Below, piece after piece: positions 1-6,187 of a DNA stretch of 64,000 nt (position 1 is the first letter of the stretch; each line of letters starts with the position of its first letter). This stretch comes from an uncultured Winogradskyella sp. GTDB lineage: Bacteria > Bacteroidota > Bacteroidia > Flavobacteriales > Flavobacteriaceae. The position numbers were made by a program, and so were the translations under genes. The stretch covers positions 310,001 through 374,000 of the forward strand of contig NZ_CANMIW010000004.1 in assembly GCF_947498005.1 (NCBI RefSeq), in the 5' to 3' direction. The notes below the pieces were generated by a model. The model was not told where the DNA came from and did no database searches. It saw only the letters and a program-made list of their open reading frames with translations.

Positions 1-1359
1 GACGTTATTTACTTTTATATCTAAAGATGTAAGAATACTTTTAATGGTTTCTTTAGGGATTTCTTCTCCTATTAATTTTTTAGCATTTTCAAAACTTAAT
101 CTAACCTCAAAATCTTTAATTTTCTTTGGGTATGCATCTACAATATCGCTTGTAATTTCGCCACCTGCAATTTCTATGATAAGTAAAGCAGCACGTTTTA
201 GCGCATACTCTGTAATGTTAGGATCAATTCCTCTTTCAAATCTAAACGAAGCATCGGTGTTTAAAGCATGTCGTTTAGCAGTTTTACGTACGCTAACCGG
301 ATTAAAATAGGCACTCTCTAAAAAGATACGTGTAGTGTGATCTGATACGCCAGAATCTAAACCGCCAAAAACACCAGCAATACACATAGGTTTTTTAGCA
401 TCGCAAATCATTAAATCGTCTTCATGGAGTTCGCGCTCAACACCGTCTAAAGTGGTAAATTTTGTACCAGCTTCGCAGGTTTTAACCTCAATTTTATTGC
501 CAGATATCTTATCGGCATCAAAAGCATGTAATGGCTGACCAAGTTCATGCAGTACGTAGTTAGTTGCATCAACAATATTGTTAATAGGTGCTAAACCAAT
601 AGATTTTAAGCGATGTTGCAACCAAGCAGGTGAAGGTTCAACTTTTAGATCGGAGATTGTAACACCACAATATCTAGGCGCTTTTTCTAAATCTTGTACA
701 TCAACATCTATTTTTAATGCTCTTGCATCTACGTGATAAGAACTTACAGAAGGCGTAATGAGTTCTAACGACACTTCTTTTTGTAATAAACCAGCTTTTA
801 AATCTCTAGCAACACCAAAATGACTCATGGCATCTGCCCGATTTGGCGTTAAGCCTATTTCAAAAACCTGATCATTTTCAATTTTAAATAAGTCTGCTGC
901 TAACGTACCGACCAAAGTGGCATCATCTAAAACCATAATACCATCATGTGATTCACCAAGACCTAATTCGTCTTCGGCACATATCATCCCATGGCTTTCT
1001 TCGCCTCTAATTTTACCTTTCTTAATTTTCCAAGCTTCGCCTTCCGCAGTATATAAAGTTGTACCAATAGTTGCTACAGGTACTTTTTGGCCTGCTGCGA
1101 CATTAGGAGCACCACATACAATTTGTAGAGGCGCATCTGTACCAATATTTACAGTCGTTACTTTTAAACGATCTGCATTTGGGTGTTGCTCACAAGTTAA
1201 TACTTCGCCAACAATAATACCTTTTAAGCCGCCTTTTACAGACTCATAGGTTTCAATTCCTTCTATCTCAAGACCAAGATCAGTAAGTAAATCTCCTGTT
1301 TTCTCTGCGTCCCAATCGGTATTTATAAACTGTTTAAGCCAGTTGTATGAAATTTTCAT
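1..1359 (-). CDS. pheT: Phenylalanine--tRNA ligase beta subunit, N-terminal part (runs off the window)
   Basis: The gene reads leftward from an ATG at 1359 and is still open at base 1, so about 453 codons of a roughly 800-codon gene are present. The translation opens MKISYNWLKQFINTDWD, the typical PheT start. It continues into the EMAP/tRNA-binding-like fold, with AGQKVPVATIGT and later SHGMICAEDELG, both strongly conserved in bacterial PheT. The beta subunit pairs with PheS as an alpha2beta2 enzyme that charges tRNA-Phe in the cytoplasm; its B3/B4 domain edits mischarged Tyr. No frameshift is visible. PheS is not in the window. A possible -7 box lies just upstream at 1380-1387. Confidence 0.96.
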   Translation of the reverse strand, partial: MKISYNWLKQFINTDWDAEKTGDLLTDLGLEIEGIETYESVKGGLKGIIVGEVLTCEQHPNADRLKVTTVNIGTDAPLQIVCGAPNVAAGQKVPVATIGTTLYTAEGEAWKIKKGKIRGEESHGMICAEDELGLGESHDGIMVLDDATLVGTLAADLFKIENDQVFEIGLTPNRADAMSHFGVARDLKAGLLQKEVSLELITPSVSSYHVDARALKIDVDVQDLEKAPRYCGVTISDLKVEPSPAWLQHRLKSIGLAPINNIVDATNYVLHELGQPLHAFDADKISGNKIEVKTCEAGTKFTTLDGVERELHEDDLMICDAKKPMCIAGVFGGLDSGVSDHTTRIFLESAYFNPVSVRKTAKRHALNTDASFRFERGIDPNITEYALKRAALLIIEIAGGEITSDIVDAYPKKIKDFEVRLSFENAKKLIGEEIPKETIKSILTSLDIKVNNV

Positions 1360-1379
1360 AGTATAATTTAGTCAAGCCA

Positions 1380-1387
1380 CAAAGATA
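1380..1387 (-). promoter_or_regulatory. Candidate -7 box for pheT
   Basis: The minus strand reads TATCTTTG, matching the Bacteroidota -7 consensus TAnnTTTG, 20 bases upstream of the pheT ATG. At the expected -33 distance (19-base spacing) the strand reads TTC, not TTG, so the upstream element is imperfect. Such 8-mers arise by chance in AT-rich DNA. Confidence 0.4.
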
Positions 1388-1492
1388 ATAATAGTTGATA
1401 GGTAATGAAACATCCATTATTAAAATTTAAGCTTTACTTAAAGATATTTGTTTTGTTCTATGCTGATGACTTATAATGATGATAGAATACAA

Positions 1493-1500
1493 TATATTTG
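1493..1500 (+). promoter_or_regulatory. Candidate -7 box for the 1526 lipoprotein gene
   Basis: TATATTTG fits the TAnnTTTG consensus and ends 25 bases before the chosen ATG at 1526. The -33 position reads TTA, one base off TTG. It supports starting the gene at 1526 rather than at the upstream in-frame ATG at 1448, which would lie before this promoter. Confidence 0.4.
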
Positions 1501-1525
1501 TGATACCAAAAATCAATTATTTAAG

Positions 1526-2335
1526 ATGAGAAAATTATTAGCCTTACTATTTGTTGCTTGTACCATATATTCATGTGATGTAGTGGACAAAATTACAGGA
1601 GAAGATGACGAACCCTCTGATGTACCACCAGTACAATCTTATGCAACGTATACATCGCAAAATTCTGTTACACTTAACGGTTTTATAGATAATTCTAATA
1701 ATTATTATCAAGGATCAGATTCTTACGAGGTTGGCTTTATTTTTAGAACTGGTAGTGAAACTAATGCCAGTAGTGATCAGTTTTTTATAATTGAAGAAGA
1801 CGTTGCTTATGAAGCATCTATGAGAACCTATAGTATGGATATGTCTTCATTATCTCCAAACACAACATATTATTACACCTGTTATTCTAAAAATGGAGAT
1901 AATGAAAAATTAGATTGGGAATCATTTACCACATCAGAGATTCCATGCACCTATCAGCAAAACAATTATTACAGTCTCAACGGCAATTGGCGAACTGCGT
2001 ATGCTACCATAGAAGAACCACAATGCTGCGATGAAGGAAATGTTGGTATTAGATTTGGGATTTGGCCAGATATATTTCAGATTAATTTTAATGAGTTAGA
2101 CAATGGATATCCACAGACAGGTCAATATTATGGTGTGAATTATGGATTTGATATAACCTATATTCAACGAGAATTGGTGAAGTCTACCAATGAGGTGTTT
2201 ATAGAATATAATTCCACCTCAGAAACGGAATTATTTGTGGAAAACGATGGACAAACCCTAACACTTATTTTTTGCAATACGCTTTTAAATGATGATGAAA
2301 TTTTAAACGGGAAGGTTTCAATAACGCTTCCATAA
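1526..2335 (+). CDS. Putative lipoprotein with a fibronectin-like domain
   Basis: The protein is 269 aa. The ATG at 1526 is preferred because it gives a short signal (MRKLLALLFVACTIYSC) ending in a lipobox cysteine at about residue 17, so the product should be lipid-anchored in the envelope. An acidic linker follows (DDEPSD). Residues about 35-130 look like a fibronectin type III fold: a series of beta strands with SYEVGFIFRTG and the closing LSPNTTYYYTCYSKNG, the usual end of an Fn3 module. The C-terminal 130 residues have no family I recognise and include a CC pair (PQCCDEGN). Function unknown; it stands alone between pheT and the thioredoxin lipoprotein gene, separated from the latter by 139 bases without a clear terminator. 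Confidence 0.7.
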   Translation: MRKLLALLFVACTIYSCDVVDKITGEDDEPSDVPPVQSYATYTSQNSVTLNGFIDNSNNYYQGSDSYEVGFIFRTGSETNASSDQFFIIEEDVAYEASMRTYSMDMSSLSPNTTYYYTCYSKNGDNEKLDWESFTTSEIPCTYQQNNYYSLNGNWRTAYATIEEPQCCDEGNVGIRFGIWPDIFQINFNELDNGYPQTGQYYGVNYGFDITYIQRELVKSTNEVFIEYNSTSETELFVENDGQTLTLIFCNTLLNDDEILNGKVSITLP

Positions 2336-2474
2336 TTAAAATTAGTGCTTCTGTAATTTTAGAAATTTTGCACGACCAATGATGTTGTTGCGAGGCATTC
2401 GATATAGGGCTATTGTTTTAAATATAAAGCCACAAGAATTATAAAAAATAAATTAAAATCTTACCCAAACCATT

Positions 2475-3704
2475 ATGCGATATATTATAGTAAGTGTTTT
2501 TGTACTACTTATGTTTTCTTGTAAAGATGAGAATAATTCTAACATACTAAAAGCACAAGAATTAAAAACGGGAACATACAGAGCTACACTAAAAGTAAAG
2601 GATAATAAAGAATTACCGTTTAATTTTGAAGTAAAGTCGCCAACGGAATTACATATTTTTAATGCTGAAGAGATCATAGAGGTCAATGAAATAGCATACA
2701 GAAATGATTCTGTTTTTATTGAGACACCTGTTTTTGAAGGCTACATTGCAGCAAAGTTTGAAGGTAATAATCTAAAAGGTAGTTTTATTAAAGAAAGTTT
2801 AGGTAGAATAGTGCCATTCTTTGCAGAGTATAATAATGATACGCGTTTTGAAACAACTAATAAACCAAGTGCTAATGTTTCAGGAATCTGGGAAACTGTT
2901 TTTAGTGAAGACATAGCAGAAGATGAATATATTGCTAAAGGGGTTTTTAAACAAGAAGGGCAGAAAGTAACAGGAACCTTTAGAACGACAACAGGAGATT
3001 ATAGATATCTTGAAGGTGTAATGGATGGAAACGAAATGCAGCTATCTACTTTTGATGGTGCACATGCCTTTTTATTTACAGCAACGGTTACAGATTCTAC
3101 AATGCAAGGTGTTTTTTATTCTGGTAACCACTGGAGAGAACCTTTTGTGGCTAAACGCAACAAAAATTATGAACTACCAAATTCTAATAACCTTACGTTT
3201 TTAAAAGAAGGTTATGATAGTATTGATTTTGTATTTCCTAATACATCGGATGAAGAAATTTCTATTATAGATGATCGTTTCAAGGATAAAGTGGTTGTTG
3301 TACAAATTATGGGCACATGGTGTCCTAATTGTTTAGACGAAAGTAAATACTACTCAGAGTTTTATAAAAAGAATAAAAACAAGGATATAGAATTTGTGGC
3401 TTTAGCATTTGAGTACGCTAAAACCAAAGAGACAGCCTTTAAAAGTATAGATCGTTTACAATCTAGAATAGAAATAGAATATCCGATTCTATTAGCACAA
3501 TATGGAACATCTGATAAAGCCAAGGCGCAAGAAAAACTGCCAATGTTAAATCATGTATTATCATACCCAACAACTATTTTCTTAGATAAAAAGGGAAAGG
3601 TAAGAAAGATACATACGGGTTTTAATGGTCCTGCAACAGGTAATAAGTATATTGAATTTAAGAAAGAGTTTAGCGATTTTATTAATCAGTTATTAAGCGA
3701 ATAA
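2475..3704 (+). CDS. TlpA-like thioredoxin-domain lipoprotein
   Basis: This 409-aa protein starts MRYIIVSVFVLLMFSC, a lipoprotein signal with the anchor cysteine at about residue 16. Residues about 30-230 form an all-beta region seen in front of many Bacteroidota TlpA-like proteins, perhaps a carbohydrate- or peptide-binding module. Residues about 250-405 are a thioredoxin fold with the redox motif WCPNC (in MGTWCPNCLDE) and the cis-proline loop SYPTTIFLD. It probably keeps thiols of exported proteins reduced or helps cytochrome maturation from the periplasmic side of a membrane; the substrate cannot be told from sequence. No dsb or ccm gene is adjacent. A second, smaller TlpA-type protein is at 48037. 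Confidence 0.85.
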   Translation: MRYIIVSVFVLLMFSCKDENNSNILKAQELKTGTYRATLKVKDNKELPFNFEVKSPTELHIFNAEEIIEVNEIAYRNDSVFIETPVFEGYIAAKFEGNNLKGSFIKESLGRIVPFFAEYNNDTRFETTNKPSANVSGIWETVFSEDIAEDEYIAKGVFKQEGQKVTGTFRTTTGDYRYLEGVMDGNEMQLSTFDGAHAFLFTATVTDSTMQGVFYSGNHWREPFVAKRNKNYELPNSNNLTFLKEGYDSIDFVFPNTSDEEISIIDDRFKDKVVVVQIMGTWCPNCLDESKYYSEFYKKNKNKDIEFVALAFEYAKTKETAFKSIDRLQSRIEIEYPILLAQYGTSDKAKAQEKLPMLNHVLSYPTTIFLDKKGKVRKIHTGFNGPATGNKYIEFKKEFSDFINQLLSE

Positions 3705-3946
3705 TTAAAACTTCAAAATTTTTACATAACCATCAGGATAAATAAGTTTTTCTTAAATTTCTATCTCACTCTTACTGATATCTTCATAGTTTATAGTTAA
3801 GCCCTTGCATTCTCGTATTTGGGCTTCATTGCTTATAAGTATTAAAGTTTTCCCAATTTAGTATTTGAATCAATATCGCATTCATTTGCGCTAAACAGAA
3901 GCTTTAATTCTCTATAATTTTGACTCGAACCAATAAAACACATATT

Positions 3947-4102
3947 ATGTCATTATTAACAATTATCCTTAGCATTCTATTACCACCGTTAGCAGTTTTT
4001 TTAAAGCATGGTGTAGGTACTGAGTTTCTAATTAGCATTCTATTAACAATTGTAGGATGGTTACCAGGCGTTATTTATGCGTTTTATGTTAATAGTAAAT
4101 AA
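3947..4102 (+). CDS. YqaE/Pmp3-family small membrane protein
   Basis: A 51-residue hydrophobic peptide with two predicted membrane segments joined by a short loop. It carries the Pmp3 signature: ILSILLPPLAVFLKHG in the first helix and LLTIVGWLPGVIYAFYV in the second. The family is linked to salt, cold or membrane-potential stress in bacteria, yeast and plants. The ATG at 3947 is chosen over the in-frame TTG at 3920 because family members start just before the first helix. The next gene begins 7 bases downstream and probably shares its transcript. Confidence 0.85.
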   Translation: MSLLTIILSILLPPLAVFLKHGVGTEFLISILLTIVGWLPGVIYAFYVNSK

Positions 4103-4109
4103 AAAAATT

Positions 4110-4766
4110 ATGGAGAATATTTTAGTAGCTGGTGCCAATGGTACCACAGGAAAAAAAATAGTGAACCTTTTAAAAGCATCGCAATATTTTAACCCTATTG
4201 CAATGGTTAGAAAAGAAGATCAATTAGAACAATTTAAAGTACAAGGTGTAAGCACTGTATTGGCAGATATAACAGAAGATCTTACACATGCAGTAAAAGA
4301 CGTAGATAAAGTGCTTTTTGCGGCAGGATCTGGCGGGAAAAATGTTGTTGAGGTAGATCAAGAAGGTGCCAAACGATTAATGGCAGTTTCTAAAATGGCT
4401 GACGTTAAAAAGTTTGTAATGTTAAGTACAATGGGAGCAGATAATCCTGATGCCGTAGATGGAATGGAAGATTACATGAAAGCGAAGCAAAATGCAGATG
4501 AGCATCTCAGAGCTAGTGAATTAAATTATACAATTGTGAGACCAGGAACTTTAAATAATACTGAAGGAAATGGTAAGATTGAATTGAGCGAAAAATTAAA
4601 TAAACAAGGCGAAATTAGTAGAGCAGATGTGGCACAAACTCTAGTAAAAGCACTGCATGATGATGCGCCAAATAATAAAACCTTTGAAATTATTCAGGGC
4701 GAGACTGTAATAGGAGAAGCGATGAATAGTTTACAAAATAATGAGTTAAGTACGAGTGTTAATTAG
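4110..4766 (+). CDS. Atypical SDR / NAD(P)-binding protein, NmrA-like
   Basis: The 218-aa protein begins with a Rossmann glycine motif (GANGTTGKK, residues about 8-16). It matches the atypical SDR5-type family with YhfK/YwnB-like proteins: the acidic AD at the end of strand 3 (VLADIT), a mid-protein FVMLSTMGAD strand with the active-site-like serine, and the YTIVRPGTL segment near residue 150. The usual YxxxK dyad is replaced by a YMKAKQ stretch. It is likely an NAD(P)H-dependent epimerase/reductase or a redox sensor; the substrate is unknown. It follows the Pmp3 peptide by 7 bases and precedes a DJ-1/PfpI protein, a grouping suggestive of a stress-related cluster. The ATG at 4110 gives the Rossmann motif its standard distance from the N-terminus. 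Confidence 0.85.
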   Translation: MENILVAGANGTTGKKIVNLLKASQYFNPIAMVRKEDQLEQFKVQGVSTVLADITEDLTHAVKDVDKVLFAAGSGGKNVVEVDQEGAKRLMAVSKMADVKKFVMLSTMGADNPDAVDGMEDYMKAKQNADEHLRASELNYTIVRPGTLNNTEGNGKIELSEKLNKQGEISRADVAQTLVKALHDDAPNNKTFEIIQGETVIGEAMNSLQNNELSTSVN

Positions 4767-4839
4767 GGTTTACCTATGATTTAAAAATTATTACAATTTA
4801 AAATTAGAATTAAACACAAATTAAAACACATACACAAAA

Positions 4840-5400
4840 ATGGAAAATTTAAATAAAAAAACAGTAGCAATTTTAGCAACAAACGGATTTGAAGAAAGCG
4901 AATTAAGAGAACCAAAACAGGCCTTGGAAAACGCAGGAGCAGATGTCCATATTGTATCTTTAGAATCGGGAGAAATAAAAGGTTGGGCTGATGGTAATTG
5001 GAGCAACTCATATAAAGTAGATAAAACATTAAATGAAGTCAATCAGAAAGACTATAATGCTTTAATGTTACCAGGAGGACAAATAAATCCTGATATTTTA
5101 AGAAAAAATGAAGATGCAGTAAATTTTGTGAAATCATTTTTTGAGAATCATAAGCCAGTAGCAGCAATATGCCATGCTCCATGGTTGTTGGCAGAGGCAG
5201 ATGTTCTTAAAGGTAGAAAAGTCACATCGTATGACTCTATTAAGACCGATTTAATTAATGCAGGTGCAAATTGGGTAGACGAAGAAGTTGTAGTAGATTC
5301 TGGGTTAGTAACAAGTCGTTCGCCAGAAGATTTACCAGCCTTCAATGCTAAATTGGTAGAAGAGGTTTACGAGGGTAAGCATGAAGAGCAAGTAGCATAA
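4840..5400 (+). CDS. DJ-1/PfpI-family protein (general stress protein 18 type)
   Basis: A 186-aa cytoplasmic protein with the class I glutamine-amidotransferase-like fold. The nucleophile elbow AAICHAPWLL at about residue 107 carries the reactive cysteine followed by histidine, as in PfpI, YhbO and YraA. The early acid is in NGFEESELREP at about residue 17, and LMLPGGQINPD matches the family GG strand. Members are described as proteases, glyoxalases or protein deglycases; the biochemical role is debated. It lies 73 bases after the SDR gene and is followed by a strong terminator at 5427, so it ends this transcript. Confidence 0.9.
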   Translation: MENLNKKTVAILATNGFEESELREPKQALENAGADVHIVSLESGEIKGWADGNWSNSYKVDKTLNEVNQKDYNALMLPGGQINPDILRKNEDAVNFVKSFFENHKPVAAICHAPWLLAEADVLKGRKVTSYDSIKTDLINAGANWVDEEVVVDSGLVTSRSPEDLPAFNAKLVEEVYEGKHEEQVA

Positions 5401-5426
5401 TATAAAATTGCTTTGAAGAAGAGAGA

Positions 5427-5457
5427 AAAGGAAGTACATCGTGTGCTTCCTTTTTTT
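5427..5457 (+). terminator. Rho-independent terminator after the PfpI gene
   Basis: AAAGGAAGTACA pairs with TGTGCTTCCTTT across a 3-base loop, with one G-T pair, followed by a run of seven T. It starts 27 bases after the stop codon of the PfpI-family gene. Confidence 0.85.
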
Positions 5458-5561
5458 GTCTTATATCAGAGTGAAATAGTTTCGTTATTCATAATTTCAA
5501 GCTGATTTATAAATAATTGGACTTAATCTTTTCTTACAGCTTTAACAGAAGTAAAAAGATT

Positions 5562-6149
5562 TTAGCCGTGTATAGATTCAGACTTTCCGTAGCTTTTAAT
5601 AACCTTACCTTCAAACTCCACTAATTCTTGCCAGCGCTTATCTACATCTATATCTTTACCATACTTTCTTGCGAAAGTTATAAATATGGTATAATGGCCA
5701 GCTTCGCTAATCATTAATTCGTGGTAAAATTTAGATAGTTCTTTATCCTTTATGCGTTCTGAGAGGGGTTTAAAGCGTTCACAGCTTCTCGCTTCTATCA
5801 TAGCTGAAAATAGCAGTCTGTCTACCATACTTTTAAGACGGCTACCACCTTTATTCATAAATTTATACAGTTCGTTGACATAGCTGTCTTTACGCTCTCT
5901 TCCTAATTTGTAACCACGTTTTTTAATAATATCATGAACCATTTGAAAGTGCTCTAATTCCTCTTTAGCTAACTCAAGTAAATCTGTAACTAAGTCCTCG
6001 TACTGAGAGTTATTAGCGATAATAGTAATGGCATTCGTTGCCGCTTTTTGCTCACACCAGGCATGATCTGTAAGTATTTCTTCAAGGTTTTCTTCAGCAA
6101 TAGTTGCCCATCTTGGGTCGGTTTCTAATTTTAGATGTAGCATGCTCAT
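5562..6149 (-). CDS. miaE: tRNA-(ms2io6A)-hydroxylase
   Basis: A 195-aa ferritin-like di-iron protein. Two helix-borne metal motifs are visible: EELEHFQMVHD (ExxH, about residue 86) and SEAGHYTIF (ExxH, about residue 148), plus EARSCERFKPL between them. This matches MiaE, which hydroxylates the isopentenyl side chain of ms2i6A37 in tRNAs reading UNN codons. MiaA and MiaB are not in the window. The start may be the ATG at 6149 or at 6143 (MLHLKLETDP); the first two residues do not affect the fold. The gene sits 38 bases downstream of, and is read in the same direction as, nothing: recG ends at 6188, so the two may be cotranscribed from recG into miaE. Confidence 0.93.
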   Translation of the reverse strand: MSMLHLKLETDPRWATIAEENLEEILTDHAWCEQKAATNAITIIANNSQYEDLVTDLLELAKEELEHFQMVHDIIKKRGYKLGRERKDSYVNELYKFMNKGGSRLKSMVDRLLFSAMIEARSCERFKPLSERIKDKELSKFYHELMISEAGHYTIFITFARKYGKDIDVDKRWQELVEFEGKVIKSYGKSESIHG

Positions 6150-6187
6150 TATATAATTGTTTTTAATGGATAAATTGAAAGTTGTTT

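Noticed and set aside
44..1249. Plus-strand ORFs inside the first 1.3 kb
   Set aside because: They lie antisense to the clear pheT reading frame and have no family features.
3799..3826. Inverted repeat AAGCCC...GGGCTT downstream of the thioredoxin lipoprotein gene
   Set aside because: The loop is 16 bases, there is no T run, and it lies about 95 bases after the stop, so a terminator call is not supported.
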